Source of the DNA: Sipunculus nudus | Taxonomy: Eukaryota; Annelida; Sipuncula; Golfingiida; Sipunculidae | Direction: 5' to 3' | Length of the DNA: 64,000 nucleotides | Assembly: GCA_026874595.1 (NCBI GenBank) | Contig: CM049322.1 | Location: 10,810,400-10,874,399 of the forward strand | Shown: positions 1 through 11,699 of the stretch, one piece after another | Layout of the letters: each line of letters starts with the position of its first letter | Position numbering within the stretch: the stretch's first letter is position 1 | Made by a program: the position numbers and the translations under genes | The notes under the pieces: model-generated | The model's input: the letters and a program-made list of their open reading frames with translations, nothing else | What the model was told of the DNA's origin: nothing | Database searches by the model: none

Positions 1-611
1 GCACATGGATCATGGTTGAAGGAAATGATGCACGTAACAATAATTATATATTATCAATCGTTTACAGAAGCAGCGCCTCTGATTGTCAAGATTTTGGTCA
101 CCAAGAGCAAGATAGAGCTTAATGATGTATTCTTATATGGCTCAAACTTGCCCTGGCAGGTACTCTTGGGTATGTAGCACCAATGCACACCACCTTTATC
201 ATTCCTGACCCCTGCCTGTGTTTACAGTCAGCACACTTTAGGCAATCACTGGACTAAAAAGAGGATGTTCAGTATTATTTGCTGAAAAGCTGAATGACCA
301 ACCACACCAATCACTGCAGATTACAACTCGTTTGTGTAAAACTTGAAAATAATTACCACGTGTTGTTATATAATTGTATAATGAAAAACTGGCTCTTGTT
401 TTCACACAATTTAAAATATTTTTATGAAATAAACTAATAAATAATCAACATTCGAATTTCCATATAAACACATTTTACTCAAGTTAAATTCAAAAGGGTC
501 TCATAAGAAGTTTAAATTAAAAAATCACATTGTGTGAGCAGTTGCGGTTTCAGCCACTTAAATACAATGTATATCATCTGTATTCGAATGAGTTCAATAA
601 GAAATACATAC

Positions 612-780
612 CAGGTCCACTTCCAACCGAAAGGATGCTTATATCTCCTGTCTCTTTCTTGAATATGGTTCTTGGGCTATGGTTTACTACATTCTTAAGC
701 CATTCTTTGCTTGATTCCAACATGTTCGAATATTGGTAGTAAACATGAAGATCATCGTCGTAACCTGGGTACATTTCCAT
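612..780 (-). CDS. HNMT-like methyltransferase, first coding exon of a second paralogue (partial)
   Basis: This is the first coding exon of a paralogue of the complete gene at 12555-15623. It begins at an ATG (MEMYPGYDDD), runs 56 codons plus one base, and ends at a GTATGT splice donor. It holds the start of the SAM-binding motif I, ILSVGSGP, as in seven-strand methyltransferases. The remaining exons would lie to the left of the window. Compared with the other copy there are 7 base differences in 169, giving four amino-acid changes (L12H, Q20M, L31V, I56P relative to the complete gene). The frame and donor are intact, so it is probably a live gene rather than a relic, but this cannot be shown from one exon. 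Confidence 0.75.
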
Positions 781-1194
781 ACCTCCGTAGTTTTGGAATT
801 ATTATATTCCGTACTTTGTCAATTTGTCTTTCGGTACACCTGTACAATAAACGATTATATATACCTCGAATTTGTTACCTTGTATATGTTATCTGATAGT
901 GGGAGGTTTACTTAATCATGCAAACTGAACAAAGTGCGTAGTGCATTTCCGAGATTATTTATATACCTCGAATTTTTTCATTATATTTCTTTTCTGATCA
1001 CGGTGTTCGGGACGTATGTTTACTATTAATGTGGGCTACGAGAATATTATGTCACCAGTTATTTTTGCGCCCCCTTGTGGCAACTACGTGTATTATGTAT
1101 GTGTGACGACTATGGCACCCATTAAATGTGTTAACTGTTAGGCTCCTCGTTTGTGGAGCGGTTCTGTCTCGTGCCTGAATAATAAGATATTTCT

Positions 1195-2600
1195 TACACT
1201 CTATGGAGTGCATACTTGAGACTAAATCAGTATCAAGTAATGGTTAACAGTGTGTACCAACCACTTGACAATGGAAAACATGCCATGTGATTAACATGTT
1301 AGGAATTTTAAATCACCATACACTCAGTGTACCAGGTGCAAATACCAATAGTGCTTGTGTTAACTCCTTAAACAGTTACAAAATGTAACAGTATTTATAA
1401 CTACCGTCATATAAGTCAAGAGTATTTCTTGGGCCCGTGGGACATATACCCCGTTTTGCGTCCCTGTTTGCACTGGCGGATCCTGGTGTCCTTATACTAC
1501 GGTCGACCACTGTTTTGAATCTAAAACCGGGTTGAATTCTGTAATGCCGGTCTTTTAAGGCTTAGGCCTTAGCCCTTAACTCCTGCTTAGGCTCTCCTAT
1601 GAGCTAGTTACCGTTCCAGTAGGGTTATGGAATGGTTTTAGCAGATTATCCTCGGTTATCCACGGCCCAAAGAGGGTGCCATTAGGTCACTAGTACGGTC
1701 GCCCCCATTTTGGCAGGGCGCCAGTGCAGCATGAATATGTTTACTGAGTTCACTAGGGTCAAATACGGTGCTTACCGGAGGCCACACGTGCTTACCCCGA
1801 AATAATGAATACTTATTTTGCTAATTGATCAATCAATTGTAATGATTTTGGTACTGTAATAAGCATCTTTAACAATTAGAAATATCCTCTTTCATTTATT
1901 TTTCTGACAAACATTTATTGAAGAAAAAAAAAACTGAACTATGCATTTATGCAATATTGATGTCTTTGGCATAGAAAAATCAGGGAAACTGGCTGCAACG
2001 ATCTAATAATTACAGCAACATTACAGCAGTAAGTTTATTCAGGAAAAGGAGGCCTGGGCCTGTAGATCGAATTAAGAGTATACAAATCTTCTTACATTTA
2101 AACAGCTGTAACATAATGTTACTTAATTAACATATATGTATGTGCACTGGCGGCTTTTATCACACAATTATAACTTCATTGTTTTAACATTAAAGACCTG
2201 CAATTTGTCTTTTAATAACTGAAAACTGTAACTGAAATTTACTAAAGTATATAACACAAAAAAAATAAATAAATAATCTAAATGGAAACATCAAACAGTT
2301 TTGTTTCACATTCCCCTCATACTTACATCATCGGGTGTATTTCTCAAGGTATATAATGTAATCAAAGTTTATTTTTTGTAATCAAAAACATTACAGGAGA
2401 TTGCCATTATAATTGTAAAATACCTGCATCCCCATCACAATTACTATATTTCAGAACATAATTATACACTACAATCCAGTCGTCATTCAATACAAAAATA
2501 AACTTTTAAAGATGAACCCAAATATTGAGTATGTTTCTTACAAATTCATTTCATATAATTTTCTCTTAATTTAAAATCATGATATACATATACTGCAAAT
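1195..2600 (-). other. Non-coding stretch downstream of LINE ORF2
   Basis: I see no coding frame here. The segment lies 3' of the LINE ORF2 end and is repeated at about 18968-20450. It may be a long LINE 3' UTR or flanking sequence caught in the segmental duplication. No poly-A tail or simple 3' tail marks the element end. The part at about 1400-1800 is visibly more GC-rich than its surroundings. Confidence 0.4.
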
Positions 2601-2627
2601 TTGATTATTTCTTTTTCTTCACTTAAG

Positions 2628-2987
2628 TTAAAAACCCTTATAAAATTTTCCCTGTTTGGTGCATGTAGACCCTTTCTCACATATTTTCCCCCTCAATTCA
2701 TTATATAACAAACATTCGTGTACAAAATGATACTCATCCTCTATTAAATTGAAATCATGAATAAAACAAAATTTACATATTCTTTCTTCTCTATCCATTT
2801 GCGTATTTCTTCCCTTTTCAATCATCACATCATGACATGAACATCTCAATCTGGCTAGCGCTTGTTTATGCTTGGGATAAGTCACATACAATAAATATTT
2901 CTCCATTGAGAGCATAGATTTAAAAAGTCCATATAAATTTAATTCAGTATTTAATTCTATATCACAAGACCAGTTTTGTACTGCCAT
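2628..2987 (-). pseudogene. LINE ORF2 C-terminal domain
   Basis: A 119-residue open stretch ends ORF2. It shows the LINE C-terminal pattern of basic and Cys/His residues: a CKFC-like pair, then EDEYHFVHEC and LLYNELR. These match the conserved 'C..C, E-D-E-x-H-F, C, Y..LR' pattern downstream of reverse transcriptase in many invertebrate LINEs. A close copy is at 20470-20817. The open frame starts at an internal Met, so it is a segment of ORF2 and not a separate gene. Confidence 0.75.
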
Positions 2988-3399
2988 ATCAACAATTCTT
3001 TACTTTATTTTAGCCAAAAATATTCTTATGCCTCATACTTCTTGATTAATCTACACATATCCGAAACCAGCGCTGCATATTATGCTTCTTATATGAGTAA
3101 CCCATGTTTTTTTTTAATTCATATCTAGATTAAACAGCATATTATATATACGTTTTGGATATCTATTTTTCCAGTTTTGTACTAATTGTGACCAATATTT
3201 TACACATCCTAATAACTGACCGATATACATTGGATGCCTTCAAAGCTCTCCCAATAATCCCTGGTTCGGAGCTGAAGAGCTAATTTTATAATGTACTTGC
3301 AAAATTTATATTGCACCTTTTCAATTATTTCACATCTTTCATAGCCCCACAGTTCTGAACCATATAATAATACCGGTGGACCATACCATCAAGTAGATC

Positions 3400-4330
3400 A
3401 AATAGCTGGCTCACTGATAGACAATTATACTTCCTATAAAATTTTCTTTTTTTTAGGAGAGTCACTGCTCTTTCAGTCTGTATTGCCTGGCTTTCCATCA
3501 ATGTACTTGTAAATATTACTCCTTAGTATCTATAGTCATTTACTGTTTCAATTTGAGTATTTTGATTGTCATTTCTCTATTCTTTTTAATGAACCCTGTG
3601 TCTAAAAAAAAACAAATTTTGTCTTTCCTTAATTAACTTTAAGCTATAAGTGACAGAAAAAAAAACTTGCAACTGGTAAATTTGTTCTTTGAGACGTCCT
3701 GTTGTATCATTGAAGCCTACTAAATCATCAGCGTACATTAATATCATTAAGTTTGGGAAATATTCATCAATATTTATACCATGACAATCTCTTTCATTAA
3801 TTTGTTCATAAGATTCTTGTATGAATAAAGAAAACAGAAGGAGAATTACCATGCACCCTTGTTTAGTTTCGTTAGTACATTCAAATTAATCTGTTAATCC
3901 ATCCTCCGTAAGAACACATGATTTCATTTGACTATACATTGACTGAAGTGTCTGTAAGAGTTTCCCTTTTATCCTAGATTTAACTAATACATACAACAAT
4001 AAATTATGTTTAACACAATCAAAAGCAGTTGAACTAAAATAAAAGTGCTATGAAACGGTATTAAGTGATGATATACCTCTATAATTTTTAGAATCTATGG
4101 TGGAACCCTTTTTTTTTGCTTTGGTACAATAATTGCTTTGCTCAAAGAGGCTGGGAAAAATTAATTTCCTAATACACTATTAAATAATTGTAATATATGA
4201 GACGACATGTAACTATATGTATCTTTCAATATATCTTACGTTATCCCGTGGGGCCTTTCCTCTTTTCATTCCATTCATGGCTTTCTGTACTTCATATGGT
4301 GTTACGAGTCCATCAAGCTCTGTATCATTT
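3400..4330 (-). pseudogene. LINE reverse transcriptase region (decayed)
   Basis: The best preserved part is 3852-3586, which contains MYADDLVGF, the catalytic YxDD box of LINE reverse transcriptase. It is followed by a segment like the thumb start (LKEQIYQLQVFF). Upstream fragments toward 4330 resemble fingers and palm in shifting frames with several stops. The copy at about 21437-21540 keeps the same YADD box. No intact polymerase can be read from either copy. Confidence 0.7.
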
Positions 4331-5064
4331 CCAATTCCTAATACATTTTTTAAATAATCCAGAGTATTATTCTTAAACTCTCTTATGTTTTGATAAAAAA
4401 AAGTTCCTTTAAATGTTGTACCAACTTACCTGTTCTACTGTTGAAACAATTTTCTTTTTGTTTAAAAATCTCATGTTTTATTTTCACATCGAACCAATGT
4501 CTTTTGCATCCATCATCTTTTGCACCTCTGAGGCTTGGATGATTGCCTTCTTTTCTTCACATAACTTTTTAAACCTCTGTTTAGTTTGTTGAAAACTAAC
4601 CAAATCGCCATCTGTTAATGTAGATATAATTGTACTTATTCAAATATATATATTTTTAATTTTCCCAAATTTCACACTTTTTCCCACCATTTTGGTTGCT
4701 TTAGTTTTATGTTGTCTTGGAAGTATTATTCATTTCTAGAGGATATATTTTGATAAATAGTAACCAATGCCTCAGTAGCTTTGTCGGGATATGTTTCTAT
4801 GGTTTCATTAACTGTGTTGAAAAGTAATGCACATTCTTTTTTGCTTTAATGATTTTGAAATATTTGTTTTAATCTTCATCAGTCTGATTAAATTTACCCA
4901 TTTAGTCAGTTTGCATATATTTTCATTCGAAAGCTCTTTCTTTGGTCTGATAATACTAAGTGAACAGCTCAAGAGAAAATGATCGGACAGCATCTATCTA
5001 GCATATGAAGTAGACAACTACTGACATTTATATAATCAACTATACTGCTACCAGAAAAAGTTGA

Positions 5065-5760
5065 TCACGTAAAGTTTACTGGTATATCTGGTTCAATTTT
5101 CCCATTGATAATCTGCACTTCAGAGGAATTACATGGTTGAATGAAACTCCTTCCGAAAGCATTAACAATACTACCCTTTGACCTGCGTGGTATTTTTACT
5201 GATGTGTTTGTGTTAAAGTATGAATATCCAATACCATATGTTTTATTATCCTCAATAAAATATGTTATATTTCCAGTTCTAGCATTAAAAGCACCAAGGA
5301 GAATTAAAATCATTTAATAAAATACTGATAAATAATCTGTCAATATTTTTTCTAGCACTTTGATACCATTTATTTCATCATCATCCACATTGATTTCATG
5401 ATGAACCTGATGGAGCAATATAGCAGCAAACTATGCCCAAATCTTTATCTTCATAGATTGAGGTACCTTCCGTAATCAATATGATGATATCTGCATACTT
5501 TATAATATTCTTTATCATACCCTTTATATTTTTTTTGCCCGTAAACTAAGACCCCTCCTCTTCCTCTACTCTTCCTGACTATTCCATAACCATAGTACCC
5601 GTGCAATACATCAGACAATTAATCATCCGTGGTTGCTCAAGTCTCAGTGAAACGTACAATACGGTGATTATGTATCAATTTTTTAAACATCTACTGATTT
5701 TCAATTTTGTTCTTAAGTCCATGTGCATTCCATGTTGCTAGTGTTATTACATCTATTTGA
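5065..5760 (-). pseudogene. LINE AP-like endonuclease region (decayed)
   Basis: The open piece 5313-5065 contains GAFNARTG, a variant of the GDFNARTG motif of apurinic-type LINE endonucleases with D changed to A. It is followed by a conserved 'NGK.EPD' type stretch (IINGKIEPDIP). Continuing past 5065, in another frame, the sequence reads like the 'S.iDY' end of the domain. Between 5760 and 5313, fragments with ETW-like and GRGGVLVYG motifs of the N-terminal half appear with stops between them. Confidence 0.65.
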
Positions 5761-6009
5761 AAGTTTTCATCATCATCAGGATTATTAATATTATTAGTAT
5801 GTGTAACTTCTTACCTGTACATGATGTGCTGTCTTATCCTGTGTATTATTAAGTGCAGTTGGAGTTGTGGGGTTATTTTCTGTTAGATAAACATTCTGTT
5901 CCTCATTTTCTGCAATGCAAACGTCACATGTCATCAAATTATTAGCACATGCTTCATGATCAAACTGACATTGACCCTGGCTTATTCCCTATTCCTTTCC
6001 TTTAACAAC

Positions 6010-6955
6010 ATTTTTATCATTTGTTGAATAAGCCCAGATATATATTTGGTTACCAATTATCAACTTGTCATATGACAGATATGCATAACTTTCTCTCCTG
6101 GCATGAATCATGTGAGGAATTCAATACCCTCGGATTTTCCTCACTGCTTCACTATAGTCATGAGCAACCTTTTATATCTGAATTTCTCAACTTTTCTCTA
6201 GCCTGTTCAATGACCAATTATTTTGTTTATATTTACCAAACTAAACAATGATAGGTCTTGGTTTACCTTTACTGATTTACTTTACTGCCTTTAACTGGCA
6301 GTCTATGTGCTCTGTCATCATCAGTCTCACAGTCTATCCCAATCTTTTCCTATTCTACTTTCCTGATTTTCTGTTCACACTCCTCCCAGGATTCCTTCCC
6401 CTCAGTTTTAGGTACACCATGGATGATGATATTTTGTCTCCTTGACCGGTCCTCCAGCTTGCTACACTGCTTTCTTAGCTGCCGATTTTATGTTCAAGTT
6501 TATCGACCCTCTCAGTCGCGCCCAGCAGTCACCGTTCTAGTGCCTCAATTTGTTTGTCAACAGAACCCTGTATGTGGTATATCTGTGCACTCAGCCGTAT
6601 CCACACCAACCTTGACTTGCGACTCCGAACAAGAAGATTGTGGGTCCATGCCATTTAAATCTGTACCGCTGATGCTTCTAAAAAAAACTCTAGCATGCTC
6701 TAACATGGTATCCCTAATGCTCGTAGCATTACTGTTTTTACTTTTGTTACTGCTAGTTTGCTTTGGCGGGCCTAGGTTCAGTTCAACATCACCACACAGC
6801 TTTGGCAGAGTTGCCATGACCAGTATCAGAAACAAGGTCAAGGACGTACCTGTCACAACCATTGCCCCTGCCTGAAACTTTTCTTTCATTTTTGGATGAG
6901 AAAAACAACCTATACGGGCCCTAAAGACTTGTGCACTCACACCTATTATTGACAA
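6010..6955 (-). pseudogene. LINE ORF1 with N-terminal 2A-like motif (decayed)
   Basis: ORF1 starts at the ATG at 6955. A hydrophobic stretch (about residues 35-47, LTLFLILVMATL) leads into CGDVELNLGP at 6767-6793, a 2A-like ribosome-skipping motif with Leu where Pro is canonical. About 70 codons further the frame breaks. Downstream pieces in other frames show LEDRSRRQNIIIHGVP (6475-6410 region) and a later AHDYSEAVRKIRGY stretch (about 6170), typical of coiled-coil/RRM LINE ORF1 proteins that bind the element RNA. Motif order and spacing fit one degraded ORF1. Confidence 0.75.
6767..6793 (-). other. Degenerate 2A-like motif in LINE ORF1
   Basis: The codons read GDVELNLGP. The 2A consensus is D-(V/I)-E-x-N-P-G-P, and everything matches except that the first Pro is Leu (codon CTA at 6773-6775, one base from CCA). 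In invertebrate LINEs the N-terminal 2A separates or localises the leader peptide. The change would be expected to reduce or abolish skipping. Confidence 0.7.
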
Positions 6956-7129
6956 TACAATCTTGTTCCTTATTCCAGAAAAAGGCTCACCCTACGTCCT
7001 GGTTATTAGTAAAAACATCAAATTATACCAGGAGCCGAAGTGCAAGGCGTGTGGCCAGTTCTGCCGCCAGTTGTCTCACATATGTCAACAGTCACACTTC
7101 ACATACCAGAACTTCATATAGCCCATAGA

Positions 7130-8890
7130 GATAGATCTCTTGAGTCAATCTGTGGCCTATAGGTTATAAAACCATAATTGGACTATTTAGCTGGCTAACC
7201 TATTGCTTTACAATTGCATCACCTCAGATGTCTAACAACCGGGATTGGGGCAAACTATATTAAAAAGTAATCCTTACAATTCAAATCATTCAATTATTAC
7301 AAAGTGCTGATTAAACTAAATTACTTTTGAAAAGTAATTACTTTTCAGTTACTTTATACAAAATCTACGGAGGCACTTTTCGTGAAAAAGTTTTTCATAC
7401 TCGAAAGGCCAGTTTATTAAAGAAATTTAGGATAAACTACAGCAAAACATGCCCTCTGATGTTATGCATAAAGTTGGTAAAAAATATTGTTACGCGCTCA
7501 GTTTTCACCAGGCCCGGGGGTCGAACTGTGGGGGTAAACCGTCCCCTCCCGGTATGACCAACGGATACGGGTAAATTGTAAATAAAACTATAAACAAATG
7601 AGAATGGAGAATGCAAATTGTTATGCTGTCTGATTGTAGAAATGGAAAAGTTAGTTGAAATTAGCATAGGCCTGTCCTTTCACGGCAATGTCCTTGCAAT
7701 AAGGTACGAGATGCTGATAAAGTTTAAAACATTTAATGTAAAAATTAACCTTTAATTAACAAACAATGAGGAATTCCCTCATCAAACCTTATGTAACACA
7801 TACTCCCTAGGTGTAACGGTAAGTCTAATTTGATAAAAGTCTAACTTGTATCTACAAACTTTCCACCTAAAACCTAATACAAATTCAAACAAGTATCATC
7901 AAAATCCCCTGTCAAAACCTATGTCCCTGTCTTCCTAAGTATCCCACTAAAAACTATCTGACTATCAATATGTTTTCTTTAAGTCCCTCTTATAAAATAT
8001 CCGGTTCCTGTTATCTATGGAATAAGAGAGCTGACACAATTTTATGGCACCAACGCGGCGGATAGTCGATGTCACTAATGGTCCTCCATGACTACGGACA
8101 ACCCTCATGACCCATTGTTAGAAATCTTCCGACCTGAGTTAAAACTACATAACTAGCACTAATACTAATCCCGACCTTTATTTGAAACATAACGCAGTGA
8201 CACGTTGTTGTCCAAACTACCCTGTAATCACGTGTAATGTTATTCAGGCCAATATCTGCACATTTATTGGTTCAAGCGCCAGTGCCTTCGACATTCCTAG
8301 GACCACCGTCCTCTAGGACAGCTGATTTTAGCCAAGTTTAGGACGACTAACGTGATATCATATTTTACCAACACTATTGGTATAAAATTCGTGGTCAGCA
8401 TTACGTAATTTTCCCTATATATGTTCTATTCATGAGAATAGGCATTCCCAGGGAGTTTTTTGCCAAACGATGTGACTGACAATACCAGTGGTTCTCTACA
8501 AGATCATTCAGCAACCCATGGGGACACTCGCCGGATCTATAGCCCTGAAAGCAGACAGAAAAAATGTCGCCAATCAGCGCTCGGCCTGGGTTTTTATAGG
8601 GCCCTTTGCCAAGCGTTGTTAACGCGAGGTGACAAAGTTGACAGCATTTGGGTCGGCGCGCATTTTTTGCTGTTACAATAATTGACACTGCATGGCGCTA
8701 AGCTTTGAATGGAAACAAGTTTTAATCCGTCAGATCTGTGTAATTGATCCAATCCCCGTTATTACCACTACATTGTGGGCATTTCGACCATGAAAAGGTA
8801 ACACAAATAATTTGTTTCACGCAGCATACAAGCGTTAAATCCCTGAATTTATATGCCCTGGTGGCATAAGCCATTTGAGGCACGATTTAA
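7130..8890. other. Unassigned intergenic stretch
   Basis: I recognise no gene here. A GC-richer patch at 8540-8690 contains CCAATCAGCGC about 20 bases before a TTTTTATAGG box, which could be a fortuitous or transposon promoter. At 7490-7550 there is another GC-rich patch with a GGGTCGAAC-like core. Short open frames on both strands here show no family resemblance. Confidence 0.3.
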
Positions 8891-8894
8891 TCCC

Positions 8895-8960
8895 TTAACC
8901 CTCATTACGGGCGAAACCGGCCGAACTCCCATTTCCTCATAACGGCCGAAACCGGCCGTA
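8895..8960 (+). mobile_element. Probable piggyBac left terminus: TTAA site, terminal repeat and subterminal repeat
   Basis: TTAA at 8895-8898 is followed directly by CCCTCATTACGGGCG, the TTAA-CCC arrangement typical of piggyBac ends. A nearly identical 19-20 base unit (core CGAAACCGGCCG) occurs twice, near 8911 and near 8947, which resembles a subterminal repeat. A piggyBac-like transposase fragment starts about 500 bases downstream in the expected orientation. No matching right end with TTAA was found. Confidence 0.55.
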
Positions 8961-9415
8961 AAATACAACCTGCCAAAGCAAGATAAAAATAACCTGTAAA
9001 CAGAAAACAATTACGTGAGTCTTGGTGACTATTTGAATGACACCGTTCAGTTTTCGTATACATCCTTAATAGACCTGTGACATGGAATTTGGTCGAAAAT
9101 CCCTGTTTTTTTTTTCTCCTTAGCGTTAAATTGAACAAGGAGACTGAATGTCGCGGCTCTGTCTCACGATACCGTGATACGCCCAGCTGACAGTGTGAGA
9201 GAGCGGTCGAAAGTTCTGTCTGTAAAGTCGATCACACGTTAAATTTTTTTGTTCCACATGGAACATAAATAAATGAGTGAACAGTGGCTGTGCCACACAA
9301 CAGATTAGGAGCAGCGTTCGTGTAATACGTCAGTGGCTGAGCCGATGTGCTCTTTGCCCCTGATCCAAGTGAGCCCTATATGCCTCATTTTATTAAGTCA
9401 TGTGATAGTTGGAGC

Positions 9416-10120
9416 ATGTCCCTGTCAGCCGATAACAACAATGCAGCGGACGATTCAGAGTCTGAAACCTGGGAAGAATATCTCAATAGGACTTGACTAG
9501 TGTCTCATAAGATTGGTCTGAATGATTCTGAATCAGATATTGATGTTAGTTCTGTCCATACATCTGATCTTTCGGACTTTACTTTGGACTTGGACGACAG
9601 TGATACCGCTGTAACAGGTACGCGCGAGGACCCACTTGAAGCCACTTCAGGTACTTTAGTTGACAGATCGTCAGATATAACTTCAGAAGGCTTGAGCCAT
9701 ACGTTACATAATGTCAATCTGCATATATTTACGTATTCTTCTGGACTAGTCCAAGAGTTAGACTTTGATCAAAGCCCCTCGGATTTCTTTCACTTGCTCT
9801 TGGAAGAAAACATTTTTATTGACATAGCGAATGAAACCAACAGGTACGCTGAATCCAGACTGGCGAGGGAGGGGCGTGATGCGCGCTGGTACCAAACCTC
9901 TGCTGGAGAGGTACATCGTACTTCGGCATTCAGGTTTTCATGGGAATACACCAGCTTCCAGGCTACTGGTGTTATTGGAGCAAGGATAATTAACGTATCG
10001 CCGCATGATTTAGTTTATTGGCGTAACGCTGTTTTGACAATTCCCAAAATCAACGAACACACGTCAGTTATTTTCCAGACTATACCTATGGTTAAATGTA
10101 ATTCTGTTTATGAGTTGTGA
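9416..10120 (+). pseudogene. piggyBac-like transposase, N-terminal fragment
   Basis: An ATG at 9416 opens a frame rich in acidic and Ser residues, as in piggyBac N-termini. An in-frame TGA at 9494-9496 interrupts it, and the same frame then stays open to 10120. Around residues 85-125 of the open part, PSDFFHLLLEENIF followed by NETNRYAE matches the start of the DDE_Tnp_1_7 domain. Further on, a D..YWRN..LTIPKI stretch resembles the piggyBac 'DYW....L.TP.I' segment. The protein stops before any catalytic Asp, so it is about one third of a normal transposase (near 600 residues) and cannot be active. The last about 110 bases recur at 16893-17000. Confidence 0.7.
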
Positions 10121-11430
10121 ACATGTATAAGATGATATTTACGTGTGGTGTTGTATACTACATGGTGATATGATAATAAAACTGCTGGTCTGTTTGAATG
10201 TTGCATAGTTAATAGTATACGTAAAACAAAATATCTTTCGGACATTTATTTATGACCAACAAGCATACTTCAGAGGAACGATGATTGTGCCATATTTAGC
10301 TAGTCGGGCTAGAATTGTAATCCTTAATTGTGATCCCTTGTCCTTGCTACTTACTATTATCTTCGTGTCCGTATCTTGAAAACCGACCTGTGTGTGCTAG
10401 AATGGCCACTCCTATACCTTTAATAAACATATCATGCTTAAACATATCAAAACATTTAATCGAAAATTGATATCCTGTGTTTAATAAGCACACTAGAGGT
10501 ACGTAAAATATCTGCATGAATGAGATGCTTTTTTATATCATTGAGCAATTTCCTTACCAAATCAACGTGCTCTACGTTCACAAATCTCTCAAACAATTTA
10601 AATCTGCATGATGCAACATTTTAAATACTCATTTGCACAACAGGAAAAGATGTATTACCTTAGGTCAAAGAGTCACAAATGATCAAAGTCCATGTGGCGT
10701 GTATGTTAATTAATAACAATTAGTTTTTTTTCAAGGTACCTTTTTTATATTGGGTGCATATACTAACTTATATATTTTCCTGCCAGTGAGGTTTATTTTT
10801 TATAATAGATTATCTTTATAATTAAAGATGCAATGATAACAATACTCTCTCTTTAATCAAGACGTAAATCATGGATATTGCATTGTGTACATTTCGGGCA
10901 GGTAAAACAATTGAACAATTCGGTTTCACAGACCAGATATACTGTTGCAGATGTCAAATGAATCAACGCATGTTGTGACGTATACACCTTTATTGAGGAT
11001 ACACTAGCTTATCACGCACGTCATGCATAGGATAAAAACAGTGAAAGGCACAACGTGGTGAAACTATAAGGAAAAGAATATGTGGTAATATTAAAAATGT
11101 GACAGCATACACAGATTGATAAATACACAAAATATGCCAGAATATATAGCTTGGAATGCATACATCGTTATGTGTCAAATATATCTCCAAATACCTTTGA
11201 TTCAAAACCCTCGACAAACCACAACTATATATGTAAACTACTACATTTAACATAGAATCCAATATACATGGATACACGGTAATGTTATCAATAAAGAAAT
11301 ATCGGAAATATCGTCACTTACAGCAAAGAGCGATCGCAGTTCAGTCAACCAATCAGGGCCTAGCTTGGGTCCAGTTATGAAGTAGCTGAAACCGATACAC
11401 GGAAATTCAGCGCTGATAAACAATATTAAA
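10010..11430. repeat. 1.4 kb duplicated block, left copy
   Basis: This block matches about 16893-18265 in the same orientation, with many substitutions and small indels. It starts inside the piggyBac fragment and ends after the splice-donor-like segment at 11326. Its level of divergence is greater than that of the near-identical pair at 22088/29101. Apart from the exon candidate I see no gene in it; the short frame at 10990-11277 is also present, altered, in the other copy but has no family features. Confidence 0.85.
11326..11412 (-). other. Candidate 5' exon or promoter of the left HNMT-like gene
   Basis: On the minus strand a segment conserved with 18177-18265 (core GCTAGGCCCTGATTGGTTGA) ends at CTTTGCT followed by GTAAGTG, a strong splice donor. 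A possible acceptor (TTTATCAG) precedes it. ATTGG is an inverted CCAAT box. It lies upstream, in transcription direction, of the first coding exon at 780, exactly as its twin lies upstream of 15623. No start codon is evident, so a 5' UTR exon or promoter is more likely than coding sequence. Confidence 0.3.
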
Positions 11431-11699
11431 CTCATATTTCATATATCATATGCCACGTGGTAGCGGTATCAACACGATAAGGTAAGTCCAATACCCTCTC
11501 CTCGTAATACGAGTGAACTACCGACTACACATAATTTTAGCTCTAAGACAATTCATGGCGGTATCTACAAAATATATGGTCAGCGCGAGACCCTCCCCCG
11601 ATATACGGATGCCTCGATATGCGAATGAATTACCAACCAAGCTAAAGTTAAGAATAGTCGAAATACCTCCATACAACAGATTATTTATTAGTACAAACT

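Larger units (their letters stand above)
1..4056. repeat. Segmental duplication, left copy
   Basis: This block matches 14900-21820 in the same orientation. Bases 1-1182 pair with 14900-16025, and about 1195-4056 pair with about 18968-21820. It carries an HNMT-like first coding exon followed by the 3' part of a LINE. The copies differ by scattered substitutions and small indels, including about 57 extra bases at 545-602 in this copy. Homology ends at 4056/21820, just after a shared TGAAAC. The left limit is unknown because the window starts inside the block. Confidence 0.9.
2600..6960 (-). mobile_element. Non-LTR retrotransposon (LINE), decayed, with 2A-like ORF1 start
   Basis: Read on the minus strand, the order is ORF1 (6955 to about 6010), AP-type endonuclease (about 5760-5065), reverse transcriptase (about 4330-3400) and an ORF2 C-terminal domain (2987-2628). 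This is the standard two-ORF LINE plan. All ORFs are broken by stops and frameshifts, so the copy is dead. The 5' boundary beyond 6960 was not located, and the 3' end may extend to about 1195. A shorter copy lies at 18968-21820. The clade was not determined; ORF1 of the coiled-coil/RRM kind plus 2A is known from CR1-like and related invertebrate elements. Confidence 0.85.

Noticed and set aside
8401-8688. Cys-rich 95-codon minus-strand frame (KCCQLC, later CPHG and WYCQSH)
   Set aside because: The cysteine spacing fits no zinc-finger type I can name, and the frame overlaps a GC-rich patch with promoter-like boxes. It stands alone without exon neighbours.
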